In this document: positions 8,304-16,781 of the stretch, in pieces
Numbering within the stretch: position 1 is the stretch's first letter
Layout: each line of letters starts with the position of its first letter
Assembly: GCF_017349295.1 (NCBI RefSeq)
Contig: NZ_JAFMPK010000035.1
Span: 1-64,000 of the forward strand
Direction of reading: 5' to 3'
Length of the DNA: 64,000 bases
Source: Myceligenerans salitolerans
GTDB taxonomy: Bacteria; Actinomycetota; Actinomycetes; Actinomycetales; Cellulomonadaceae
The notes under the pieces: model-generated
Told to the model about the DNA's origin: nothing
Databases searched by the model: none
What the model saw: the letters and a program-made list of their open reading frames with translations, nothing else
Position numbers and translations under genes: made by a program

Positions 8304-10936
8304 CCACGACCACGACGACTTCGTCCACCGACGCCCCGGGCACGTCGCCCTCCGGCGTCGCCGGTTCGCCCCCGAAGCGCAACGACCTGCCCACGGTCCG
8401 GTACACGATGGCGCAGATGCGCCGCAGCGCCGGCCGCCTGACCGCAGCCGGGATCGCGATCCTCATCGGCACGGCCTTCGTCGCCGTGACGCTCCTGGCC
8501 GGCAACGTCATCACCCGCGCCACCTACGACACGATCGCCGCGCGCTACGCCGACGCCGACGTGCTGGTCACCACCTCCGGCAACGACTGGCGGGAGGACG
8601 TCGAGGCCGTGCGCGGCACCGAGGGCGTCGTCGCCGCGGACGCCGTCCGGAGCGCGTACCTGAACCTCGCCGAGAACGGCGAGTTCGCATACGCCGAAGG
8701 CGTCGCCCGTCCCCAGGACGACCGTCTCATGCCGCTCGACCTGACCGAGGGCAAGTGGCCGTCCGAACGCGGCGAGATCGCGGTGCCCGACGGCGTCGCC
8801 GAACGGCTCGGCGTCGCGGTGGGCGACGAGATCGACATCCACCGCTGGGTGCAGACCGACCCCGAGACCGGCGACGGCGAGGAGGTCTCCGAGCCCGTCC
8901 GCGTCGTCGGCGTCACCGAGGACCCCTACGGCGCCTACGCCGCGAGCGGCGGCGCCGTCGTGGCCACGGCCGCCGACATCGAGGAGTGGGGTGACGAGCC
9001 CGTACCGGGCGATCCCTTCGAGATCGCCGCCGTTCTCGACCCGTCGGCCCTCGCCGGCGGTGAGCCCACGCAGGCGGTCCGTGACGCCCTGAACTCCGCG
9101 GTGGTGAGCGACGGAGACCACTCCGTCGTGACCGTGGACGAGCACGCCCAGCGGGTCAGCGCGGAGCGGACCGGGGGTGAGGACCTGGTCTTCCTGGTCT
9201 TCGTCCTCACGTTCGCCGCCGTCGCCCTCCTGGTCGCCGGCCTCGTCATCGCGAACACCTTCCAGGTACTGGTCGCCCAGCGCACCCGGACGCTCGCGCT
9301 GCTGCGCTGCATCGGTGCCGGGCGAGGCCAGCTCTACCGGTCCGTGCTGCTCGAAGCCGCCGTCCTGGGCGTGCTCGCCTCACTGGGCGGCGTGCTGACC
9401 GGCGTCCTGCTCGCCCAGACCGCACTGTTCGTCGCGCCGCAGTTCGACATCGGGGTGCCGCTGCCCACCATCGTCAGCCTCACCCCCCAGGTCGTGCTCA
9501 TCCCGCTCGCGGTCGGTACCGTCGTCACCCTGGTCGCCGCGTTGGCCCCCGCCAGGAACGCCACGCGTGTCGCACCGCTCGCCGCGCTGCGGCCCGCCGA
9601 GACCCTGAGCGTGCGCAAGGGCGCCGGCCGGGTACGGGCGATCTTCTCCGCTCTCGCCGTCCTCGGCGGTTCCGGTCTCGTGGGCCTCGGGGTCTACCTC
9701 GGCGCGGACGGGCGGGTCGACCTCGGGCTGGCGGCCACCGTCCTCGGCGGGGCGCTCTCGCTCATCGGCATCATCGTCGGGACGGTGTTCTGGCTGCCGA
9801 AGGTCGCCGCGTTCCTCGGGGCGATCGTCGCACGCACCGGGCCCGCCTCCCGCCTGGCGGCCGCGAACACGCTGCGCAACCCACGCCGTACGTCGGCCAC
9901 CGCCACGGCGCTGCTCATCGGCGTCACGCTCATCATGACCATGACCACCGGCGCCGCTGCCGCCCGGAGCACCGCGGACTCGACCCTCGACGAGACGTTC
10001 CCGGTGGACATCATGGTCATGCCCGGGTCGAGCGACGTCCCGGCCTCGGCGGTGGACGACATCGCCGGTGTGGAGGCCGTCAGCACCGTCACCGAGGTGT
10101 ACGCCGCGGACGCCGAACTGCCCGGTGGGGAGTACCTCTACCTGCAGGCCGCCGACATCGAGGACCTGCGCGGCACGGTGAACGACGAGTCCGCCGCCGA
10201 CGGCCTCGAACCGGGCACCGTGCTCCTCAGCGAGGGGCAGATGGAGAACCTGGATCTCGCCGAGGGCGACACCGTCGACGCGACCGGTACCGGTGGCGAG
10301 ACCGTGCCACTCCAGGTCGTGGAGACCAGCAACGTGGGTCTCACCAGCTTCGTCACGCTCGGTGACCTCCGCCGGCTCGATCCCGACGCGGCGCTCGCCG
10401 GGGTGTGGGCCTCGCTCGCCCCGGAGGCCGAACCCGCCGACGCCCTCGCCGACGTCCAGGACGCCATGTCGGACGACGGTGTGTTCGTCACGGGTCCCGC
10501 CGCTCAGCGCGCCCAGTTCGAGCAGGTGATCAACGTGATGCTCGGGATCGTCGTCGGTCTCCTGGCGGTCGCGGTGGTGATCGCGGTGATCGGCGTCGCC
10601 AACACCCTGTCCCTGTCCGTGATCGAGCGCCGGCGCGAGTCGGCGACGCTGCGGGCGATCGGCCTGAGCAAGTCGCAGCTGCGCGGCATGCTCGCGGTCG
10701 AGGGCATGCTCATCGCCGGGGTGGGTGCGGTGCTCGGTATCGTGCTCGGTCTCGCCTACGGCTGGACCGGAGCGCTGACGGCGCTGTCCATCATGGGCGA
10801 GGTCTCGCTCACGGTCCCGTGGCTCGATCTGGGCGTCGTCCTGGTCGTCGCGGTTGTCGCAGGCCTCGTCGCGTCGGTGGCCCCGGCCCGCAGCGCCCTG
10901 AAGGCGTCCCCGGTGGAGGCCCTCGGAGCGGAGTGA
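8300..10936 (+). CDS. FtsX-like ABC permease with two FtsX domains
   Basis: 878-residue membrane permease partnering the overlapping ATPase. A first membrane helix (about 47-68) is followed by a MacB-type periplasmic domain, then an FtsX core near 295-410 (three helices, with TRTLALLRCIGAGRGQLYR in the intracellular loop). A middle helix pair near 450-515 precedes a second external domain and a second FtsX core near 745-870 (RRRESATLRAIGLSKSQL). Two FtsX cores in one chain mean one polypeptide can form the whole permease, as in large actinobacterial and firmicute exporters. Acidic external loops suggest an outward sensor or substrate-handling role. A direct repeat and hairpin follow the stop. 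Confidence 0.92.
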   Translation: MTTTTTTSSTDAPGTSPSGVAGSPPKRNDLPTVRYTMAQMRRSAGRLTAAGIAILIGTAFVAVTLLAGNVITRATYDTIAARYADADVLVTTSGNDWREDVEAVRGTEGVVAADAVRSAYLNLAENGEFAYAEGVARPQDDRLMPLDLTEGKWPSERGEIAVPDGVAERLGVAVGDEIDIHRWVQTDPETGDGEEVSEPVRVVGVTEDPYGAYAASGGAVVATAADIEEWGDEPVPGDPFEIAAVLDPSALAGGEPTQAVRDALNSAVVSDGDHSVVTVDEHAQRVSAERTGGEDLVFLVFVLTFAAVALLVAGLVIANTFQVLVAQRTRTLALLRCIGAGRGQLYRSVLLEAAVLGVLASLGGVLTGVLLAQTALFVAPQFDIGVPLPTIVSLTPQVVLIPLAVGTVVTLVAALAPARNATRVAPLAALRPAETLSVRKGAGRVRAIFSALAVLGGSGLVGLGVYLGADGRVDLGLAATVLGGALSLIGIIVGTVFWLPKVAAFLGAIVARTGPASRLAAANTLRNPRRTSATATALLIGVTLIMTMTTGAAAARSTADSTLDETFPVDIMVMPGSSDVPASAVDDIAGVEAVSTVTEVYAADAELPGGEYLYLQAADIEDLRGTVNDESAADGLEPGTVLLSEGQMENLDLAEGDTVDATGTGGETVPLQVVETSNVGLTSFVTLGDLRRLDPDAALAGVWASLAPEAEPADALADVQDAMSDDGVFVTGPAAQRAQFEQVINVMLGIVVGLLAVAVVIAVIGVANTLSLSVIERRRESATLRAIGLSKSQLRGMLAVEGMLIAGVGAVLGIVLGLAYGWTGALTALSIMGEVSLTVPWLDLGVVLVVAVVAGLVASVAPARSALKASPVEALGAE

Positions 10937-10944
10937 CACGCCGT

Positions 10945-10991
10945 CCGGACCGGGAACCGCCGAGATGGTGACCGGACCGGGAACCGCCGAG
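10945..10991 (+). repeat. Tandem direct repeat, two 20-bp copies at 27-bp period
   Basis: CCGGACCGGGAACCGCCGAG occurs exactly at 10945-10964 and 10972-10991, separated by ATGGTGA. The second copy supplies the left arm of the terminator hairpin, so a small duplication in a 3' untranslated region is the simplest reading. Confidence 0.85.
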
Positions 10992-11025
10992 GTGCGAGCT
11001 GCCGCGCAGCACGTACCTCGGCGGT
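10983..11025 (+). terminator. Hairpin downstream of FtsX-type permease
   Basis: Perfect 11-bp stem: ACCGCCGAGGT (10983-10993) with ACCTCGGCGGT (11015-11025) around a 21-nt loop. No T-run, as is common for high-G+C terminators. It separates the ABC pair from the alcohol dehydrogenase gene. Confidence 0.65.
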
Positions 11026-11054
11026 CCTCGTCGTGGGGCCGGCTTCGGCGCCGG

Positions 11055-11060
11055 TAGCCT
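11055..11060 (+). promoter_or_regulatory. Candidate -10 of alcohol dehydrogenase gene
   Basis: TAGCCT, with transcription expected near 11067, gives a leader of about 30 nt that carries AGGAG upstream of ATG 11099. Confidence 0.4.
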
Positions 11061-11098
11061 GGGTGGTTCATTCCGCGAGCCGTCCAGGAGAGTCCGCG

Positions 11099-12139
11099 AT
11101 GCGCGCAGTGATCTTCGACGCCGTCGGCGCGACGCCCCGGGTGCGGGACGTTCCCGAGCCGGTTGCGCCCGACGGTGGCGTCGTCGTCCGGGTCGAGTCG
11201 ACCGGGCTGTGCCGCAGCGACTGGCACGCCTGGGCGGGCCACGACGACATCGCCCTCCCGCACGTGCCCGGCCACGAGCTGGCGGGTGTCGTCACCGCGG
11301 TCGGCACCGGTGTCGAGCGCTGGGGCGTCGGCGATCGCGTCACCGTCCCGTTCGTGTGCGGCTGCGGACGGTGTGCCTGGTGCGCCCAGGGCGACGCGCA
11401 GGTCTGCCCCGACCAGGAACAGCCCGGCTTCACCCACTGGGGATCGTTCGCCGAGAAGGTCGCCCTGCACGCCGCGGACACCAACCTGGTCGCCGTCCCC
11501 GACACCGTCGGCCTCGACGCGGCCGCCGCCCTCGGCTGCCGCTTCGCCACGGCCTATCGCGGCCTCGCCGGCCGTGCCGCCGTCCGCGAGTCCGAGTGGG
11601 TCACCGTGATCGGCGCGGGCGGTGTCGGACTGAGCGCCGTGATGATCGCGCGGGCGCTCGGCGCGCGCGTGATCGCCGTCGACCGTCACCGCGAGGCGCT
11701 CGACGCCGCCCGGTCGCTCGGCGCCGAGCACGTCGTCGTGTCCGACGGCGTGACCCGGGTACCCGACGCCGTCCACGAACTCACGAGCGGGGGCAGTCAC
11801 GTCGCCGTCGACGCCGTCGGCGGGGAGCGAACCTGTGCCGACGCGATCCTCAGCCTCCGGCGACGCGGCCGCCAGGTGCAGATCGGGCTGCTACCGCCCG
11901 TCGACGGGCACCCGCGCGTCCCGATGGACCGCGTCATCGGGTGGGAGCTCGACCTCCTCGGCAGCCACGGAATGTCGGCCGCCGACTACCCGGGAATGCT
12001 GGCGCTCATCGGCCAGGGCCGGCTCCGCCCGGACGACCTCGTGGAACGGGTGATCGGCCTCACCGAGGCGGCCGACCTGCTGCCGCGCTTCGACAGCGCG
12101 ACCGTCGCCGGGATGACGATGATCCACCCGGGCGGGTAG
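11099..12139 (+). CDS. Zinc-dependent alcohol dehydrogenase (medium-chain dehydrogenase/reductase)
   Basis: 346-residue NAD(P)-dependent oxidoreductase of the MDR family. Catalytic zinc ligands: Cys38 (GLCRSDWHAW) and His59-Glu60 (PGHELAG). Structural zinc: the four-cysteine lobe Cys89, 92, 95 and 103. The Rossmann fold shows VIGAGGVGLSAVM, and Asp-Arg-His after beta-2 (AVDRHREAL) favours NAD over NADP. ATG 11099 is chosen from AGGAG upstream and a normal family N-terminus. It stands alone between a terminator and convergent histidine-kinase gene. The sequence does not say which alcohol or polyol is oxidised. Confidence 0.93.
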   Translation: MRAVIFDAVGATPRVRDVPEPVAPDGGVVVRVESTGLCRSDWHAWAGHDDIALPHVPGHELAGVVTAVGTGVERWGVGDRVTVPFVCGCGRCAWCAQGDAQVCPDQEQPGFTHWGSFAEKVALHAADTNLVAVPDTVGLDAAAALGCRFATAYRGLAGRAAVRESEWVTVIGAGGVGLSAVMIARALGARVIAVDRHREALDAARSLGAEHVVVSDGVTRVPDAVHELTSGGSHVAVDAVGGERTCADAILSLRRRGRQVQIGLLPPVDGHPRVPMDRVIGWELDLLGSHGMSAADYPGMLALIGQGRLRPDDLVERVIGLTEAADLLPRFDSATVAGMTMIHPGG

Positions 12140-12165
12140 CGCCGGGGCCCTTCCCGAGTGATGCC

Positions 12166-13524
12166 TCAGCCGCGGCCCCAGCGGCGGCGCCTGCCCACCT
12201 CCGCGGAGGACACCGTCGATCCCACCGGCAGCACCGCCTGAGGGTCGTAGGTGCGTGGCACGCCCGCGAGGAACACGGAGAACACCGGAGGTGTGCGCTG
12301 GCTGAGTTCCAGGCGCCCGCCGTCGGCCGCGACGAGGTCCCGCGCGAGCGCCAGCCCGAGGCCTGTGCCGTTGCCGGAGGTCACGCCCCGTTCGAAGATC
12401 TGGCCGACCATGTCCTCCGGCACGCCCTCGCCCTCGTCCGTGACCTCGACCGCGACCATGCCGCGCGTGCCCGACGGGCGCGACCGCAGGGTCGTCGTGC
12501 CGTCCCCGTGTCGTAGCGAGTTCTCGAGCAACGTCGACAAGGTCTGAGCGAGTGCGCCCGGAGTGGCGAGCACGCGTTCGCCGTCGGGCTCCTCCACGAC
12601 GAGCGTGCGGCCCTCGGACTCGAACGTGTCGCGCCACTCCTCGTGCTGCTGCCGGAAGACGACCGCGAGGTCGACGGACTCGGTGGTGCCGCCCTGCGCC
12701 TTGCGTGACCGGGCCAGGAGGTCGTCGACCACGCCGACCAGCCGCTCCACCTGTTCCAGCGAGATGCGCGCCTCCTCCTGCACCTCGGGCTCCGAGGACA
12801 TGAGGGTGATCTCCTCCAGTCGCATCGTGAGCGCGGTGAGCGGAGTGCGGAGCTGGTGGGAGGCGTCGGAGGTGAACTGCCGTTCGACGGCGAGGCGGGC
12901 CGCGAGGCGGTCCGAGCTCCGTGCCAGTTCGGCCGCGACGAGGTCGATCTCCTCCACACCGGACGGCTCGAGCCGGGGCCGGACCTGTCCGGCGCCGAGC
13001 TGCTCGGCGGCCCCGGAGAGGTAGACGAACGGGCGGGACAGGCGCTCGGCCTGCCAGGCGGCGGTCACGGAGCCCGCGGTGAACGCCGCCGCGCTGCCGA
13101 CGAGCATGAGAAAGACGAGCTGACCGGACTTGATGTAGGCGGGCCAGGCCGAGACCTCGATGCTGACTCCGACGAAGGGGCGGGTCTTGGTGGCCCAGGC
13201 GGCGTCGATCACGGGGCCGGTCGGCGCCTCCCCCCGCGAGAGGAGAGTTCCGTTGGGCAGGCTGACCGTCACGTGCGCCGGCGTCTCGGTCTCGGCCGGC
13301 TGCACGGCCTCCGCGAGGAGCGCCTCGGGAAGCTCGCCCTCCTCGTAGGAGGCACGGGAGACCTCACGGGCGACGTCCTCAGCGAAGGTGACGGCCCGCT
13401 GCTCGATGCGCTTGACCTCGGTGTCGTAGACGAACCGGGCGCCGAAGATGGCGAAGGGAACCCCGAGCAGCAGAACCGCGACCGCGACCGCGACCATCGT
13501 CGCTTGGACGATGCGGTGGCGCAT
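12166..13524 (-). CDS. Sensor histidine kinase (HisKA type), partner of OmpR-type regulator
   Basis: 452-residue membrane sensor kinase. Helices at about 8-30 and 134-157 enclose an external sensor of about 100 residues; then HAMP-like linker, HisKA with phospho-acceptor His223 (DASHQLRTPLTAL), and HATPase_c with N box LLENSLRHGDG, G1 DEGEGVPEDM and G2 GNGTGLGLALARD. Its ATG lies 4 bp after the stop of the response regulator on the same strand, so the pair is one transcript. The ligand is unknown. The C-terminal 40 residues (Arg-rich GRRRRWGRG end) go beyond the ATPase domain. The convergent dehydrogenase ends 26 bp away. Confidence 0.93.
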   Translation of the reverse strand: MRHRIVQATMVAVAVAVLLLGVPFAIFGARFVYDTEVKRIEQRAVTFAEDVAREVSRASYEEGELPEALLAEAVQPAETETPAHVTVSLPNGTLLSRGEAPTGPVIDAAWATKTRPFVGVSIEVSAWPAYIKSGQLVFLMLVGSAAAFTAGSVTAAWQAERLSRPFVYLSGAAEQLGAGQVRPRLEPSGVEEIDLVAAELARSSDRLAARLAVERQFTSDASHQLRTPLTALTMRLEEITLMSSEPEVQEEARISLEQVERLVGVVDDLLARSRKAQGGTTESVDLAVVFRQQHEEWRDTFESEGRTLVVEEPDGERVLATPGALAQTLSTLLENSLRHGDGTTTLRSRPSGTRGMVAVEVTDEGEGVPEDMVGQIFERGVTSGNGTGLGLALARDLVAADGGRLELSQRTPPVFSVFLAGVPRTYDPQAVLPVGSTVSSAEVGRRRRWGRG

Positions 13525-13528
13525 GTGG

Positions 13529-14212
<684 letters not shown>

Positions 14213-14218
14213 TCCGCC

Positions 14219-14224
14219 ATGGTA
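14219..14224 (-). promoter_or_regulatory. -10 element of OmpR-type regulator, leaderless
   Basis: TACCAT on the minus strand, then 6 nt, then ATG 14212. No Shine-Dalgarno sequence. One of fourteen such starts in the window. Confidence 0.6.
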
Positions 14225-14386
14225 GGGCATAACGCGCGTCCTGGCTGCCATGGGCAGGGGTACATCTAGTGGTTTGACGAATCGGTTCGGCGACTCGTTC
14301 GGCGAACCCGCCACGAACCGTACGAATCATCCCCGTGTCCAGGCAAATTGCTACCACGGTATGACGCGCCGGTCAACGGCTCGCCA

Positions 14387-14392
14387 TACGCT
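14387..14392 (+). promoter_or_regulatory. -10 element of NarL-type sensor kinase, leaderless
   Basis: TACGCT, 7 nt, then GTG 14400. Decides the start of the kinase against upstream in-frame ATG codons at 14250 and 14361. Confidence 0.55.
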
Positions 14393-14399
14393 GGCCACC

Positions 14400-15848
14400 G
14401 TGGAGAGCCCCAGTCTGTACGAACGCGTGTCCGGGTGGTTCGAGCGCCATCGCTTCGCCACCGACGTGACCGTGGCGGTGGTCCTCGGGGGCTTCGTGCT
14501 CGTCGCCGCGGTCGGCGCCACCGAGGCGATGGTCTGGGCATCCGGGCTGCCGGGATGGTTCCCCGCCGTGTGGTCCGCGCTCATGATGGTGCCGATGGCC
14601 TGGGTGCGGACCCGGCCGGTCGCCTCGACGGGCGCCATGGTGGTGCTCGCGCTGGCCCACATGGGGCTCGGGGTGCCCGTCATGCTCCCTGCCGACCTGA
14701 TGCTTCCCTACTCCCTCTACGGCCTGACCGCCTACGGGCCGCGGTGGGGACCGCGGGCGGGCATCATCGCGGCGGCGGCCGGCTGTTTCCTGCTCTACCT
14801 GGAGACCAAGTTTCTGACCGGCGACACCGGCGGCGGCGCCGAGGCCGCGGGGACCTTCGCCTTCCTCATCTTCTGCACCGCCTGGGCGCTGGGCCTGTTC
14901 CGCCGGTCCCGGCGGGCCATGCTGGACGCCCTGCGCGATCGCGCGGAGCGGCTGCAACTGGAGAGCGCCCAGCAGGCGACGATCGCGGCCGGGGCCGAAC
15001 GCGCGCGCATCGCCCGGGAGATGCACGACGTCGTCGCGCACTCCCTGTCGGTCGTCATCGCCCAGGCCGACGGCGGCCGCTACGCCGCCCGGGCCGACCC
15101 GGAGGCGGCGAGCCGTGCCCTGGACACCATCGCGGAGACAGGTCGTGCGGCTCTGGCGGACATGCGCAAGATCCTCGGGGTGCTGCGCACGTCGCCCGAA
15201 CCGGGTGAGGCGCCGGGCGCACCGGCGTCGTCGGACGGGCCGGGCGCCACGGGCTCCGCCGCCGAGCCGGCTCCGATCGCCCCGCAGCCCGACGTCACCC
15301 AGATCGAGGCGCTCGTCGAGCAGTCCCGATCCGACGGGATGCGTGTCTCCTACGCCCGGATCGGCGAGGAGCGCCAGTTGCCGCCAGGCATCGGGCTCAA
15401 CATCTACCGCGTCGCCCAGGAGGCCCTCACGAACGTGCGCAAGCACGCCGGACCTGACCCCCGGGTGACCGTCCTGATCCGCTGGGGTGAACGCGAGATC
15501 GAGATGAAGGTGTCCGACGACGGGCGCGGGCTCGCCTCGAACAACCGGCCCGGTGCCCCCGGCGCGGGGTACGGTCTGGTCGGGATGCGGGAGCGCGCCG
15601 AGCTGTTCGGCGGGACGCTCACCGCCGGCGCGAGGTCCGGGGGCGGGTTCCAGGTGCGGTTCGTCGTGCCGGTGCCGGCCGCGCCGTCCGGCGCCGGGCA
15701 TCTCCGGTTCGCGCCGCACGAGACACCGGCTGACACGCCCGGGGCCGACGGCGCGCCGGCGGACGCTCCCGACGGAGCGCCACCTGGCGCGACGACCGGT
15801 GCCACGGCGGGCAGCTCCGCCCGCACAGCGACTGACGAGGAGTCATGA
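14400..15848 (+). CDS. NarL-family sensor histidine kinase (HisKA_3)
   Basis: 482-residue membrane kinase. Five or so helices (about 21-165) with little external sequence, then a dimerisation domain with His209 (AREMHDVVAHSLSVV), the HisKA_3 hallmark, and a HATPase_c domain (YRVAQEALTNVRKHAG, VSDDGRG, GYGLVGMRERAEL). The C-terminal 65 residues are Ala/Gly/Pro/Thr-rich and probably disordered. GTG 14400 is chosen because TACGCT lies 7 nt upstream and the N-terminus then leads directly to the first helix. Its stop overlaps the regulator start (ATGA at 15845-15848). Membrane-embedded sensors of this type often respond to envelope stress or antibiotics; here that is inference. Confidence 0.9.
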   Translation: MESPSLYERVSGWFERHRFATDVTVAVVLGGFVLVAAVGATEAMVWASGLPGWFPAVWSALMMVPMAWVRTRPVASTGAMVVLALAHMGLGVPVMLPADLMLPYSLYGLTAYGPRWGPRAGIIAAAAGCFLLYLETKFLTGDTGGGAEAAGTFAFLIFCTAWALGLFRRSRRAMLDALRDRAERLQLESAQQATIAAGAERARIAREMHDVVAHSLSVVIAQADGGRYAARADPEAASRALDTIAETGRAALADMRKILGVLRTSPEPGEAPGAPASSDGPGATGSAAEPAPIAPQPDVTQIEALVEQSRSDGMRVSYARIGEERQLPPGIGLNIYRVAQEALTNVRKHAGPDPRVTVLIRWGEREIEMKVSDDGRGLASNNRPGAPGAGYGLVGMRERAELFGGTLTAGARSGGGFQVRFVVPVPAAPSGAGHLRFAPHETPADTPGADGAPADAPDGAPPGATTGATAGSSARTATDEES

Positions 15849-16543
15849 CCGAGACCGCCGCCCCGACCCGCGTCGTCCTCGTCGACGACCAGCAGCTCGT
15901 CCGTGCGGGACTGCGCATGGTGATCGACTCGCAGCCCGACCTCACCGTCGTCGGCGAGGCGAGTGACGGCCTCCAGGCACTGCGCCTCCTCGCCGCCACC
16001 CCGGCCGACGTCGTCCTCATGGACGTGCGGATGCCCAACCTCAACGGCCTGCAGGCCACGGAACGGTTGCTGGGGGGCGACGGCGGAGGTGGTGCCGTAC
16101 CGCGCGTCGTCGTGCTGACGACGTTCGACCTCGACGAGTACGTGCTCGAGGCGATCCGGGTGGGCGCCAGCGGGTTTCTCCTCAAGGACGCGCCGCCGGA
16201 GGAACTGCTCGCCGCCGTGCGGACGGTGCACCGGGGCGACGCGGTGATCGCGCCGTCATCCACGCGGCGGCTGCTGGAGCACCTGGTCACCGCGCTGCCT
16301 ACGACCGATCCGCACGGCGCGGAGGCGCACCTGGCGCTGGGCGCGCTCACCGAGCGCGAACGCGAGGTGCTCGTGCTGATGGCGCGCGGCCGGTCGAACC
16401 AGGAGATCGCGGCGGAGCTGTACGTCGCCGAGGCGACCGTGAAGACGCACGTGGGGCGGGTCCTGGCCAAGCTGGGGGCGCGTGACCGCGTGCAGGCCGT
16501 GGTGACGGCGTACGAGACGGGGCTGGTGCGGCCGGGGGCGTGA
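15845..16543 (+). CDS. NarL/LuxR-family response regulator
   Basis: 232 residues. The receiver domain has Asp14-Asp15, phospho-acceptor Asp60 (VVLMDVRMPN), Thr in VVLTTFDLDEYV and Lys in FLLKDAPPEEL. The C-terminal LuxR helix-turn-helix reads LTEREREVLVLMARGRSN, then VAEATVKTHVGRVLAKLGAR. A short insertion (GGDGGGGAVPR) sits between receiver strands 3 and 4. Start overlaps the kinase stop, so the pair is translationally coupled. The downstream 238-bp gap and the toxin locus are on the same strand, but nothing shows they are regulated by it. Confidence 0.95.
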   Translation: MTETAAPTRVVLVDDQQLVRAGLRMVIDSQPDLTVVGEASDGLQALRLLAATPADVVLMDVRMPNLNGLQATERLLGGDGGGGAVPRVVVLTTFDLDEYVLEAIRVGASGFLLKDAPPEELLAAVRTVHRGDAVIAPSSTRRLLEHLVTALPTTDPHGAEAHLALGALTEREREVLVLMARGRSNQEIAAELYVAEATVKTHVGRVLAKLGARDRVQAVVTAYETGLVRPGA

Positions 16544-16693
16544 GTGCCTGTCCGTCGGCATGGTTCAGGGTGCTCGACGGGGCTTCCGGTCGCGTGGGTG
16601 ACCTGTCGATGGACGGGACTTGGCCGGCAGCTTTCCTGGCCGTGGCACCTTGCCCTGTTGTGGGTGAAATCGTGGCCTGAATAGGGATAAACG

Positions 16694-16724
16694 TTGACGA
16701 GCCCTACTTGAGCCTGGGTAAGTT
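16694..16724 (+). promoter_or_regulatory. Candidate promoter of DNRLRE/RHS toxin locus
   Basis: TTGACG (16694-16699) and TAAGTT (16719-16724) with a 19-bp spacer, slightly long. RNA would begin about 50 nt before GTG 16782, which has GGAG 5 nt upstream. The region 16650-16780 is visibly less G+C-rich than its flanks. Confidence 0.35.
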
Positions 16725-16781
16725 GTCTGCCGGTCCGGCGGCTCCGCGAGTGTCGTCCTGTTAGAGCGAAATGGAGCAGTC

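Noticed and set aside
9380-11800. 806-codon minus-strand frame
   Set aside because: Antisense to the FtsX permease and alcohol dehydrogenase, both of which show clear family motifs; the composition is that of a shadow.
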